Shown: positions 34,068-41,947 of the stretch, piece by piece
Position numbering within the stretch: position 1 is the stretch's first letter
Layout: each line of letters starts with the position of its first letter
NCBI GenBank assembly: GCA_002411015.1
Contig: DHPY01000008.1
Span: 1,302-65,301 of the forward strand
DNA: 64,000 bases
Reading direction: 5' to 3'
Source of the DNA: Armatimonadetes bacterium UBA5352
GTDB taxonomy: Bacteria > Armatimonadota > Zipacnadia > Zipacnadales > UBA5352
Translations under genes and position numbers: made by a program
The notes under the pieces: model-generated
The model's database searches: none
What the model saw: only the letters and a program-made list of their open reading frames with translations
What the model was told of the DNA's origin: nothing

Positions 34068-35135
34068 TCAGTGCTGTGCGCCGTTGGCCATCAGCCGCGC
34101 GGCCCAGGGCGCGACCTCGAGGCCGCGTACTCGCCGCCGCGCCATGATCAGCAGCGTCACGACCGCTGAGACCGGGACGATCATGAGCGCGATGGTGAGG
34201 ATCTTCGCCGCAGTATCCCACGCACCTGCGCCGCTGAGGAAGTACAGCAGCGTGCAGACAGGGCCGAAGATCGCGCAGACGACGGAGGCCGCCAGCACGT
34301 AGCGCACCGCCAGGCCCTTCACATGGCTCGTGCCCTTCGCGCCGATGAAGGTGCCTGCCCCGGTGGCGACCAGCATGGAGAGCGCCACCCCAAGCTCCAC
34401 GTTGCCGAGCATCCCGTGGCGGAACGTGCTGAAGGCCAGGCCCACGAAGAGCCCGAGGAGGTTGGTGCCGACGGCCATCGTTGAGGGCTGGCCGATGAGG
34501 TAGATGAGGGCCGGGCAGAGCATGAAGCCGCCACCGATCCCGAGGAAGCCCGACAGGACACCGATCCCCATTCCGACCGCCAGCACAAACCATGCGGAGA
34601 TGCGCAGCTTCGACTTGGTGAAGCGGATGTGAGGGAAGATGGTGAGGCCCTGGAGGAAATCGCACGCGGCGGTGTGGACCTCGCCCTCATCCGCCGCCGA
34701 CTGCCCATCCTCGCCGAGTGTCCGGCTGGACCTGATGACCTCCCGCAGCATTGAGCCGCCGACCAGTACGAGGGTCAGGATCAGCACCCCGAGCACCACG
34801 ATGTCGGCGACCCGTCCCTCGGTGCCCTGCAGCCCGTGGAGGATACGCACCCCAATCTCCGCCCCACCCATCGTGCCGGCGGCGGTGATCAGCCCCATCT
34901 TCAGGTCGAGGTGGCCCATCCGACGGTGACGGATGACGCCGATGAGGTTGTTCGCGCTCATGAGCGCAACACTGCTGCCCACCGCAAGCGGCGCGGGCAT
35001 CCCCATGACCATCAGGATCGGGGTGAGCATGTAGCCGCCGCTGACACCGGAGAAGCCTGCGATCAAGCCGACTGCCATACCAAGCGCGCCGAGCAGATAG
35101 AGGTTCAGGGCGATGCCGGGTGCGAGCTCAACCAC
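34068..35135 (-). CDS. TauE/SafE family anion exporter
   Basis: 355 aa, eight or nine transmembrane helices in two repeats. Each repeat opens with the family's signature: 'GLIAGFSGVSGGYMLTPILM' and 'GVLSGFLGIGGGFMLCPALI', with 'VGSSVALMSANNLIGVIRHR' and 'VGTNLLGLFVGLAFS' following. A hydrophilic loop of about 50 residues (about 125-175) separates the repeats. The family exports sulfite, sulfoacetate or similar organosulfur anions. It sits 2 nt after the small membrane protein gene, with a shared promoter upstream at 35549-35577. Confidence 0.9.
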   Translation of the reverse strand: MVELAPGIALNLYLLGALGMAVGLIAGFSGVSGGYMLTPILMVMGMPAPLAVGSSVALMSANNLIGVIRHRRMGHLDLKMGLITAAGTMGGAEIGVRILHGLQGTEGRVADIVVLGVLILTLVLVGGSMLREVIRSSRTLGEDGQSAADEGEVHTAACDFLQGLTIFPHIRFTKSKLRISAWFVLAVGMGIGVLSGFLGIGGGFMLCPALIYLIGQPSTMAVGTNLLGLFVGLAFSTFRHGMLGNVELGVALSMLVATGAGTFIGAKGTSHVKGLAVRYVLAASVVCAIFGPVCTLLYFLSGAGAWDTAAKILTIALMIVPVSAVVTLLIMARRRVRGLEVAPWAARLMANGAQH

Positions 35136-35137
35136 AG

Positions 35138-35401
35138 TCAGTCGCCACTCCCCTCATCGCCGCCATGCTGTCTGCCAAGCAGGATGGCGGCCTCCGCGCG
35201 ACTGAGGGCGAATGCAAGGAGGATGCCGGCGATGAGCATTACGCCCATCGTTACGGCGCCGGCCAGGACCGGACTGGCGCCAGCGGACCACATCCGCCAG
35301 TCCGACCTGTGCGCGATGAAGAACCACGCGCCCAGCGCGATCACCGCTGTAATGAGTGCGGCCGTAGCCGCCGAGAGAAGACCACCGTTTCTGACCCACA
35401 T
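35138..35401 (-). CDS. Small two-helix membrane protein upstream of the TauE-like exporter
   Basis: 87 aa. Two hydrophobic segments, residues about 9-30 ('AATAALITAVIALGAWFFIA') and 44-65 ('VLAGAVTMGVMLIAGILLAF'), then a short charged tail 'GRQHGGDEGSGD'. Its stop lies 2 nt from the exporter's ATG, so the genes are co-translated. Small helical partners of this kind often accompany TauE-like permeases in other bacteria, but no family could be named. The ribosome site is weak. Confidence 0.6.
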   Translation of the reverse strand: MWVRNGGLLSAATAALITAVIALGAWFFIAHRSDWRMWSAGASPVLAGAVTMGVMLIAGILLAFALSRAEAAILLGRQHGGDEGSGD

Positions 35402-35464
35402 CTGCTCTGCGCCGCCTGTTCGGGGAGTTGCCGGATGAACGAACGCCGACTGCGCCTATGTCAG

Positions 35465-35528
35465 CACTCTTGTAGGAGTGTTGCATTTGGAGATATGCAG
35501 GGACCCGCCGCAGGCTGCGGCGGGTCCC
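35465..35528. promoter_or_regulatory. Leader with tandem hairpins ahead of the TauE-like unit (or a bidirectional terminator)
   Basis: A 13-bp perfect stem (35500-35512 / 35516-35528, 3-nt loop) and a 5-bp hairpin (CACTC/GAGTG, 35465-35480) are separated by a small TGCAT/ATGCA pairing. On the minus strand they lie in the 5' leader downstream of the promoter at 35549-35577. On the plus strand the big stem is followed by ATTTT and resembles an intrinsic terminator, but no plus-strand gene precedes it. Confidence 0.5.
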
Positions 35529-35548
35529 ATTTTCACTCAATTGAGTTA

Positions 35549-35577
35549 AGTATACGCCAGCCATCCGCAAAGGTCAA
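35549..35577 (-). promoter_or_regulatory. Sigma70-type promoter for the small membrane protein and TauE-like genes
   Basis: On the minus strand: -35 TTGACC (35577-35572), exactly 17 nt, -10 TATACT (35554-35549). Predicted transcription start near 35542, leaving a leader of about 140 nt before the ATG at 35401. Confidence 0.6.
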
Positions 35578-35667
35578 ATCTCCGCGGGCAGTTGCGTGTG
35601 CGCCCTCAAGTCCCAGTCACCCGCGTCGTTAACAGGCCCGCTGAGAGGCATACAGGGAGGGCTTCGG

Positions 35668-36372
35668 ATGACACGAGGGCTGCACGCGGCAGCGATGGGA
35701 ATGCGGGTGCAGGTGCATAAGCAGGAGGTCTACGCCAACAACCTCGCCAACGCCGCCACTCCCGGCTTCCTGCGCTCGGAGATGACGATCGGGCAGCGCG
35801 AGTTCGGCAATGCACTCGCCGCGGCAGTCTCCGAACCCGTCGCGGCATCCACCAGCGTTGACCTCACGCCCGGCCCCGTGCACGAGACCGGGAGCCCGTT
35901 CGATCTCGCCATCGAGGGCGGCGGGCTGTTCACGCTGCAGACCGAGCGCGGCCTGCGCTTCACCCGCGACGGCCGCTTCCGGCTCACCCCTGACGGCCGC
36001 CTGCTCTCCAGCTCCGGGCACCCGGTCATGGGCCGCTCCGGCCCGATCGTGCTCCCCGGCGACGAGTTTCTCGTCAGCGAGCGCGGCCGGGTCTTCTCCG
36101 AGGGGCAGTACGTGGATGACCTCTTCATCGCACGCTTTGAGCCCGACGAGGGCCTGCGGCGGGAGGCCGACGGGCTGCTCGTCGGCTCCGTTGGGCCGCG
36201 GATGGTCGGCGAACCGGGTATCCGACAGGGCTACATCGAGGACGCGAACGTGAGCGTGGTGCGGGAGATGGCGCAGATGATGACCGGCTTCCGCGCCTAC
36301 GAGGCCTCCGCGGCCGCCTTGCGACAGACGGACAGCACGATCGGTACGCTCATCGAGAGCGCACTAAGCTGA
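35668..36372 (+). CDS. flgF: Flagellar basal-body rod protein, FlgF-like
   Basis: 234 aa. The ATG at 35668 follows GGAGGG. The N-terminal rod motif 'YANNLANAATPGFLRSEM' and the C-terminal 'MMTGFRAYEASAAALRQTDS' frame a central 'GSPFDLAIEGGGLFTLQTERG' segment, the standard architecture of FlgF/FlgG-family proteins. It is placed directly before flgG (11 nt) and is shorter and more diverged, so FlgF (proximal rod) is the best call. First gene of the flagellar run; no sigma28-type promoter could be picked out upstream. Confidence 0.85.
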   Translation: MTRGLHAAAMGMRVQVHKQEVYANNLANAATPGFLRSEMTIGQREFGNALAAAVSEPVAASTSVDLTPGPVHETGSPFDLAIEGGGLFTLQTERGLRFTRDGRFRLTPDGRLLSSSGHPVMGRSGPIVLPGDEFLVSERGRVFSEGQYVDDLFIARFEPDEGLRREADGLLVGSVGPRMVGEPGIRQGYIEDANVSVVREMAQMMTGFRAYEASAAALRQTDSTIGTLIESALS

Positions 36373-36383
36373 GGTGAGAGACC

Positions 36384-37172
36384 ATGATGCGAGCGCTGTG
36401 GTCCGCCGCGAGCGGGATGAGCGCGCAGGAACTGAACGTGGACACGATTGCGAACAACCTCGCGAACGTGAACACCACCGGCTACAAGAAGCAGCGCGTG
36501 GAGTTCCAGGACCTGATGTACGAGACGCTGCGTGAGGCGGGCTCAGCGGCCGCTGAGGGCGTGCAGATCCCGACCGGCATCCAGGTCGGCCTCGGCAGCC
36601 GCACCGCCGCCACCCGCAAGCTCTTCGCCCAGGGCACCTTCCAGGAGACCGGCAACCCGCTCGACATGGTCATCGAGGGCGACGGCTTCTTCCAGGTCCT
36701 GCAGCCGGACGGCACGGTCGCCTACACCCGCGCGGGAGCCTTCAAGATCGACTCGGCGGGCAACGTCGTGACCGCCGACGGCTTCCTGATCGAGCCGCCG
36801 CTGGTGATCCCCTCAGACGCCACCAGCATCTCCGTCGGCAGCGACGGCACCGTCTCGGCGACCGCATCGGGCCAGACAGATCCGCAGACCATCGGCCAGA
36901 TGCAACTCGCGCGCTTCGCGAACCCAGCCGGCCTGCGCAACCTCGGCCACAGCCTGCTCGGCGCAACCGCCGCCTCGGGAGAGCCAACCACCGGCCAGGC
37001 CGGCATGGAGGGCATGGGCTCCATCGCGCAGGGGATGCTGGAGATGTCCAACGTGAAGGTGGTCGAGGAGATGGTGAACATGATCACCGCCCAGCGAGCC
37101 TACGAGGCCAACTCTCAGGCCATCCGCATCGCCGACCAGATGCTCGAGATCGCGAACAACACGCGCCGGTAA
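36384..37172 (+). CDS. flgG: Flagellar distal rod protein FlgG
   Basis: 262 aa, the usual FlgG length. 'ALWSAASGMSAQELNVDTIA' and 'NNLANVNTTGYKKQRVEFQD' are near-consensus FlgG, as are 'GNPLDMVIEGDGFFQVL' and the C-terminal 'MVNMITAQRAYEANSQAI'. It builds the distal rod that passes through the P and L rings, whose genes follow. ATG 36384 or 36387 are both possible; the latter has slightly better spacing to GAGGTGAG. Confidence 0.95.
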   Translation: MMRALWSAASGMSAQELNVDTIANNLANVNTTGYKKQRVEFQDLMYETLREAGSAAAEGVQIPTGIQVGLGSRTAATRKLFAQGTFQETGNPLDMVIEGDGFFQVLQPDGTVAYTRAGAFKIDSAGNVVTADGFLIEPPLVIPSDATSISVGSDGTVSATASGQTDPQTIGQMQLARFANPAGLRNLGHSLLGATAASGEPTTGQAGMEGMGSIAQGMLEMSNVKVVEEMVNMITAQRAYEANSQAIRIADQMLEIANNTRR

Positions 37173-37269
37173 CGGCGGCAACGACAGCAACGACAGCCGT
37201 TGTCGTGTCCGTTCCGTAGCGACGGGCTTCCAGCCCGTCAACCGTTGGAGCGCGGCGAAGGGCACGCCC
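37173..37269. repeat. Short spacer with a REP-like palindrome
   Basis: Between flgG and flgA: GTAGC then GACGGGCT-TCC-AGCCCGTC (37221-37239), a perfect 8-bp stem, preceded by an AACGACAGC direct repeat. The GTAGCGACGGGC core also occurs, in reverse orientation, at 1855-1867 beside the broken LmbE gene. Confidence 0.5.
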
Positions 37270-37842
37270 ATGCATCACTCACGCACACTGATCCTTGCCG
37301 CATCGCTCGCAGTCACGCTTCACGCCCACGCACAGGTGGCTACCGTCTGCCTGCGCGAGCGCGTGTCCGTCGAGGGCGACGCAATCACCCTCGGGCAGCT
37401 CGCTGAGATCATGCCGGAGGACCTCGCGGCACCACTCGGCGCGCTGGAGATCGGCCCCGCCCCGCTGCCGGGCAACAGCCGCCTGCTCACCGCCGGCTAC
37501 CTGAAGATCCGCCTGCGCAGCGCCGGCTTCGCCTGCGATCAGATCGCCTTCACCGGCGCCGAGCGCGTGCAGGTGCGGCGGGCCGCGGCTGGCTCCGCGC
37601 AGACGGTCGAGCCTCTTGGGGAGGCCGATGCGCCTGCGCCCACTCCGCAGCCGCTCATAGTCCCGCGCGGCACCCGCCTGCGCCTGACGGTGAGCTGCGG
37701 CGCGGTCAGCATCGGCGCCGAGGCAACGCTGCTGGAGGACGCAGCCATGGGTGCCCGGGCGGCGATGCGCGTCGAGCAGACGCGCGAGACCATCGTGGCA
37801 CAGATCGTGCGTCCAACCGAGGCGGAGGTTGCCGCGCACTGA
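37270..37842 (+). CDS. flgA: Flagellar P-ring assembly chaperone FlgA
   Basis: 190 aa with signal peptide 'LILAASLAVTLHAHAQ'. The N-terminal half carries 'VEGDAITLGQLAEIMPEDL' and 'LPGNSRLLTAGYLKIRL', as in FlgA. The C-terminal half is a SAF-type domain: 'VPRGTRLRLTVSCGAVSIG' ending in 'VEQTRETIVAQIV'. It is shorter than many FlgA proteins and truncated after the SAF region. Periplasmic chaperone for FlgI, whose gene lies two genes downstream. Confidence 0.8.
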   Translation: MHHSRTLILAASLAVTLHAHAQVATVCLRERVSVEGDAITLGQLAEIMPEDLAAPLGALEIGPAPLPGNSRLLTAGYLKIRLRSAGFACDQIAFTGAERVQVRRAAAGSAQTVEPLGEADAPAPTPQPLIVPRGTRLRLTVSCGAVSIGAEATLLEDAAMGARAAMRVEQTRETIVAQIVRPTEAEVAAH

Positions 37843-37862
37843 CACGTCGGGGAGCTGAACTC

Positions 37863-38447
37863 ATGAGCAGAGCGCTGACGATCGCCATGCTGACACTGCT
37901 GACGCCGCTCCTGGCGGTGGGCAAGGACGAGGCCGTCACGCCCGACGGCGGGCAGTTCTTCCGCTCGCTCTACAGCGATCACCGCGCCACGCAGCCCGGC
38001 GACATCCTGTTCGTGGTCGTCTCCGAGTCCGCGATGGCCTCGCAGACGGCTTCGCGCACGAACGCGAAGTCAGGCTCGGCCGAGGTGGGGGCGGGCGCGG
38101 GCTGGCTCGACTTCATCCAGGGCGCGGGCTTCGGCGGCAGCCTCAGCGCCTCCGCGAGTGGCGGCTCACAGCGGCGGAACTCGCTCACGACGCGCATCGC
38201 GGTCACAGTCACCGGCGTGACGCCCGCGGGCACGCTGCTCATCGAGGGTGAGCGCACCGTGCGCGTCAACCACGACCTGCAGACCGCGCGGCTGATCGGC
38301 GAGGTGCGGTCGGAGGACATCCGCCCGGACAACAGCGTGCTCTCCGAGCAGATCGCGAACGCCACGATCGACTACCGCGGCCCCGATCCGGGGCAGCCCG
38401 GGAAGCGCGTGGGGATCATCACCCGCGTCCTCGGCTGGCTCTTCTGA
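37863..38447 (+). CDS. flgH: Flagellar L-ring protein FlgH
   Basis: 194 aa. 'SLYSDHRATQPGDILFVVV' and the C-terminal 'GEVRSEDIRPDNSVLSEQIA' plus 'ATIDYRGPD' are strong FlgH signatures. It forms the outer-membrane ring, so its presence implies a diderm envelope. The N-terminus 'MSRALTIAMLTLLTPLLAVG' is a signal peptide without the lipobox cysteine found in most proteobacterial FlgH. GGGGAG lies 8 nt before the ATG. Confidence 0.92.
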   Translation: MSRALTIAMLTLLTPLLAVGKDEAVTPDGGQFFRSLYSDHRATQPGDILFVVVSESAMASQTASRTNAKSGSAEVGAGAGWLDFIQGAGFGGSLSASASGGSQRRNSLTTRIAVTVTGVTPAGTLLIEGERTVRVNHDLQTARLIGEVRSEDIRPDNSVLSEQIANATIDYRGPDPGQPGKRVGIITRVLGWLF

Positions 38448-38462
38448 GGCGCCTGGAGGCCC

Positions 38463-39566
38463 ATGATGCGCCAAATGCGGCTCACACTGATCGCCCTGAT
38501 GCTCCTCACGCTCGCGGCCACCGCCGACGCGCTGCCTACGCGTGTGAAGGACATCGCCACGATCAGCGGCGTGAGCGGACACAAGCTGATGGGCTACGGG
38601 CTGGTCGTCGGCCTCGATGGCAGCGGCGACAGTGCCCGCGCGATCTTCACCGCGCAGTCGCTCGCGAACATGCTCGAGCGCTTCGGTGTGCAGGTGGACG
38701 CCACCGGGTTGAGCGTGAAGAACGTGGCCGCGGTGATGGTCGTGGGCGATCTCCCGCCCGACGCAGCCGCAGGTGCGGAGTTCGACGTGCTGCTCTCCTC
38801 TCTTGGCGACGCGCGGAGCCTCCATGGCGGGACGCTCCTCGCCACCCCGCTGCACGCGGGCGACGGTGAGGCCTACGCCGTCGCGCAGGGGCCCGTCAGC
38901 ATCGGCGGCTTCAACGTCAGCGCCGGGCGCGATGAGGTGCAGCGCAATCACCCGGTGGTCGGGAGAGTGCCAGGCGGCGCCTCGGTCATCACGCCCGTTC
39001 GCTCCACCGCGCTCGAGCAGCGGCAACTGTGCCTCGTGCTGCACAATCCCGACTTCACCACGGCCTGCCGCCTCGCCGAGGCGATAGGCGGCGCACTCGG
39101 CACGGGCGGCGGGCGGGCGATCAACGCCTCGATGGTGCAGGTGACCCTCCCAGGCGAGGCCACCGACGTGGTCGGCTTCATCACGCAGATCGAGCAGCTC
39201 ACAGTAGAGACGGACGCGCGCGCCCGGGTGGTCATCAACGAGCGCACCGGGACGGTCGTGATCGGCGAGGCGGTGCGCATCGCGCCTGTCGCGATCTCCC
39301 ACGGCAGCCTGACGATCCGCGTCCGAGGCGAGTGGCAGGTCTCTCAGCCGCCACCGTTCAGCGACGGTGTGACGGCAGTCGTGCCCGCGGATGAGGTCGA
39401 GGTGGTGGAGGGCGAGGCGCGCCTGGTAGCGCTGCCGCCGCAGGGGAGCCTCGATGAGCTGGTAACGGCGCTCAACGCGCTGGGCGTGAAGCCGCGCGAT
39501 CTGATCGCGATCATCCAGGCGCTCGAAGCAGCGGGCGCGCTGGAAGCGGAGGTGACGATCCAGTGA
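38463..39566 (+). CDS. flgI: Flagellar P-ring protein FlgI
   Basis: 367 aa, the usual length. Signal peptide ending 'AATADA', then 'RVKDIATISGVSGHKLMGYG' and 'LVVGLDGSGDS', near-consensus for FlgI, with 'VVINERTGTVVIGEAVRIAP' and a C-terminal 'ALNALGVKPRDLIAIIQALE'. Exported to the periplasm, where it forms the ring around the rod. The ATG at 38466 has better spacing to GGAGG and may be the true start. Its stop overlaps the flgJ start by 4 nt. Confidence 0.95.
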   Translation: MMRQMRLTLIALMLLTLAATADALPTRVKDIATISGVSGHKLMGYGLVVGLDGSGDSARAIFTAQSLANMLERFGVQVDATGLSVKNVAAVMVVGDLPPDAAAGAEFDVLLSSLGDARSLHGGTLLATPLHAGDGEAYAVAQGPVSIGGFNVSAGRDEVQRNHPVVGRVPGGASVITPVRSTALEQRQLCLVLHNPDFTTACRLAEAIGGALGTGGGRAINASMVQVTLPGEATDVVGFITQIEQLTVETDARARVVINERTGTVVIGEAVRIAPVAISHGSLTIRVRGEWQVSQPPPFSDGVTAVVPADEVEVVEGEARLVALPPQGSLDELVTALNALGVKPRDLIAIIQALEAAGALEAEVTIQ

Positions 39567-39850
39567 AGATCACGCTCGCACCGGTAGCGGCGTCAGTGAG
39601 GCCTGCGCATTCCGCACCGTCGCCGCTGCTGGGGGCCTGCCGGGAGGTCGAGGGCCTCTTCCTCAGCCACCTGCTGGAGACGATGGACCGCCAGCCCTTC
39701 GGCGAGGGGATGCTCGGCAGCTCAGCCGCAACAGCCGCATTCCGCGCACAGCGCAACCAGGCGCTCGCTGATGAGATGGGCAGGCGCGGCGACCTTGGCC
39801 TCGCGCAGATGCTCTACGACGACCTCAGCAGGGCAGGTGGCGGATCATGA
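39563..39850 (+). CDS. flgJ: Rod-binding protein, FlgJ N-terminal domain only
   Basis: 95 aa. 'CREVEGLFLSHLLETMDRQ' and 'EMGRRGDLGLAQMLYDDL' match the rod-binding domain of FlgJ (Pfam Rod-binding). The muramidase domain found in enterobacterial FlgJ is absent, as in many other phyla, so a separate peptidoglycan hydrolase must open the wall for the rod. GTG start inside the flgI stop (GTGA); its stop in turn overlaps flgM. Confidence 0.85.
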   Translation: MKITLAPVAASVRPAHSAPSPLLGACREVEGLFLSHLLETMDRQPFGEGMLGSSAATAAFRAQRNQALADEMGRRGDLGLAQMLYDDLSRAGGGS

Positions 39851-40140
39851 GGATTGACGTCAGCGACCTGCAGCCGCACCGATGCGCGCTTCCCGATGGC
39901 GCCCGCGCCCGCTCGCGTGCCGCCGAGCCTGCCGCATCTCAGGCGCCCGACATCGTGTCCGTCTCCGAAGATGCGCGCCTGCTCGCGGCCGCGCGGGCAG
40001 CCTTGCGCGATGCTCCTGACGTGCGCGAGCACGCCGTCGAGCAGGCGCGGGCGCGGCTGAGCACTGGAGCGGCGGCGTACGCGGGCAGAGACCTCGCACG
40101 AGCGATCATTGTGGCGGCTACGTCCGCTGCGAAGGGGTGA
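39847..40140 (+). CDS. flgM: Negative regulator of flagellin synthesis FlgM (anti-sigma28)
   Basis: 97 aa. Poorly conserved, but the C-terminal part ('VSVSEDARLLAAARAALRDA' followed by 'REHAVEQARARLSTGAAAYA') shows the FlgM pattern of a helix followed by 'R.e.V..ar..I..G.Y'. Position between flgJ and flgN supports it. It binds sigma28 until the hook is finished, then is exported. Confidence 0.75.
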   Translation: MRIDVSDLQPHRCALPDGARARSRAAEPAASQAPDIVSVSEDARLLAAARAALRDAPDVREHAVEQARARLSTGAAAYAGRDLARAIIVAATSAAKG

Positions 40141-40145
40141 TGCAG

Positions 40146-40553
40146 ATGACTGACGACCCGCTGGTTGCCATCCTTGAGGCGGAGCTTGCGGCCGGAACGC
40201 GGCTGATGGAGGCGCTGGATCGCCAGCGTGAAGCGCTCATCGCGCGTGACCTGTGCGCCATCGAGGAGATCAGCAGCGACCTTGAGCCGCTGATGGCGCA
40301 GTTCGGCATCTTCCTCGAGGCGCGGAAGCGGGCGCTGGACGAGGACAGGCAGTGCCGCCTGCTGCCGCCCGACCTGATGCAGCGTGTCCGCCAGGCCGAG
40401 GGCCGGATTCTGCGCCTCGCACAGCTCAACCAGGACCTGCTCGCCGATCGGCTGGCCTACATCGGCGCGATGCTTGCGAAGCTCGGGCTCGTGAGCCAGG
40501 TCGGCTACGCTCCCGAAGCCGCGCGGTCGCGCCCGACGTCCAACGCAATCTGA
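40146..40553 (+). CDS. flgN: FlgN-type chaperone for hook-junction proteins
   Basis: 135 aa, all-helical with heptad-like spacing ('LEAELAAGTRLMEALDRQRE', 'RLAQLNQDLLADRLAYI'). AAGGGG lies 8 nt before the ATG at 40146. FlgN keeps FlgK and FlgL soluble and guides them to the export gate; both client genes follow immediately. Sequence identity to known FlgN is low, so the call leans on length, fold and context. Confidence 0.75.
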   Translation: MTDDPLVAILEAELAAGTRLMEALDRQREALIARDLCAIEEISSDLEPLMAQFGIFLEARKRALDEDRQCRLLPPDLMQRVRQAEGRILRLAQLNQDLLADRLAYIGAMLAKLGLVSQVGYAPEAARSRPTSNAI

Positions 40554-40568
40554 CCGGAGGGGGCCATC

Positions 40569-41933
40569 ATGTCGCTGCGACTGATCAACATTGCGCGGAG
40601 CGCGCTCTTCGCACAGCGTGGGGCGCTGGAGATCATCGGACACAACACCGCGAACGTCGAGACGCCCGGCTACGTCCGGCAGCGTCCGGTGCTGGCATCC
40701 ATCCCTGGCGCCATCACCGGCGAGGCTGGCGGCGGGGTGGAGCTGACAGACATCCGCCTGCTGCGCGATGAGATGCTCGCCACGCAGATCCGTGGGGAGA
40801 CCGGCACGCTGGGCCGCGAGCGGGCGCTGCGCTCCACGCTCCTGCAGGTCGAGCAGGTCTTCACGGATGTAAGCGCCGGTGGGCTCGCGCTGCGCATCGA
40901 GGAGATGTTCGACGCGTGGGCGGAGCTTGGCCTCTCCGCCACCTCCTCCACCTGCCGGCAGAACGTGGTGGAGCGCGCGCGCCTCGCCGCCGACACCATC
41001 TCCGAACGCTGGCACGCGCTGGACAACCTGCGCGTGGAGATCGACGCGCGGCTCGGGGCGAGCGTCGATCGAGCGAACTCACTGGCCGCGGAGGTCGCGC
41101 GGATCAACCAGACGATCGGCGGTGCGGCGCCGGGCAGCGCCCGGAACGACCTCATCACCCGACGCGAGGCGCTGATCGGCGAGCTCGCCGGCCTCTGCGG
41201 CGCGGAGGCGATCGAGCAGGAAGATGGCATCGTAGACCTCGTTATCGGCGGCCGGCGCCTCGTCGAGCACGCGCAGGTCAACGAACTGCGCCTCGTGCCC
41301 GACCCGGCGCAACCGGGCATGCACCTTGTCGCGCTCGGACAGACGGTCGCGCCCGATGGACTGCGCGGGGAGATCGCCGGGCGCATCGAGGCACGAGACA
41401 AGTTCATCCCGGGCTACATGCAGCACCTTGACACGCTCGCGACCACCCTCGCGGATGAGGTGAACGCGTTGCACTCCGGCGGACAGGACCGCGCCGGCAA
41501 CGCGGGCGGCGACTTCTTCAGCTATGACGCGTCGCGCTCCGCCGCGACGCTCGATGTCCTCAGCACGATCATCGCCGACCCGGGCCTCATCGCAGCAGCG
41601 CAGAGCGACGTCGTGGAGAGCGATGGGACGAACGCCCTCGCGATCAACGAGCTGCGCAACCGCCGGCTCTTCGCCGGGGGCACGGAGACCTTCTCCGGCT
41701 TCGCAGGCGAGCTGATCTCCACGATCGGCATTGACGCCGAGTCCGCACAGACGCGCCTCGACAGCCGCGAGCTGCTGCTTGAGGGCCTGCAGAGCGCCTA
41801 CGCCGACCAGGCGGGCGTGTCGCTCGACGAGGAGGCGCTCGACCTGATCCGCTATCAGCAGGCGTACACCGCCGCCTCGCGCCTCATGCAGACGGCTCTC
41901 GATCTCATGAAGGCCGTCATTGAGCTCACCTGA
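40569..41933 (+). CDS. flgK: Flagellar hook-associated protein 1 (FlgK)
   Basis: 454 aa. N-terminal 'LEIIGHNTANVETPGYVRQR' and C-terminal 'QAGVSLDEEALDLIRYQQAY' followed by 'TAASRLMQTALDLMKAVIEL' are the paired flagellar helices of FlgK. The middle is short compared with enterobacterial FlgK (about 547 aa). Joins the hook to the filament with FlgL. Confidence 0.92.
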   Translation: MSLRLINIARSALFAQRGALEIIGHNTANVETPGYVRQRPVLASIPGAITGEAGGGVELTDIRLLRDEMLATQIRGETGTLGRERALRSTLLQVEQVFTDVSAGGLALRIEEMFDAWAELGLSATSSTCRQNVVERARLAADTISERWHALDNLRVEIDARLGASVDRANSLAAEVARINQTIGGAAPGSARNDLITRREALIGELAGLCGAEAIEQEDGIVDLVIGGRRLVEHAQVNELRLVPDPAQPGMHLVALGQTVAPDGLRGEIAGRIEARDKFIPGYMQHLDTLATTLADEVNALHSGGQDRAGNAGGDFFSYDASRSAATLDVLSTIIADPGLIAAAQSDVVESDGTNALAINELRNRRLFAGGTETFSGFAGELISTIGIDAESAQTRLDSRELLLEGLQSAYADQAGVSLDEEALDLIRYQQAYTAASRLMQTALDLMKAVIELT

Positions 41934-41947
41934 AGGGGGATCTGACC

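Noticed and set aside
35500..35533. Intrinsic terminator or small RNA on the plus strand
   Set aside because: The stem followed by ATTTT fits, but no plus-strand gene or promoter lies upstream, whereas a good minus-strand promoter directly precedes it. Kept as a leader element.
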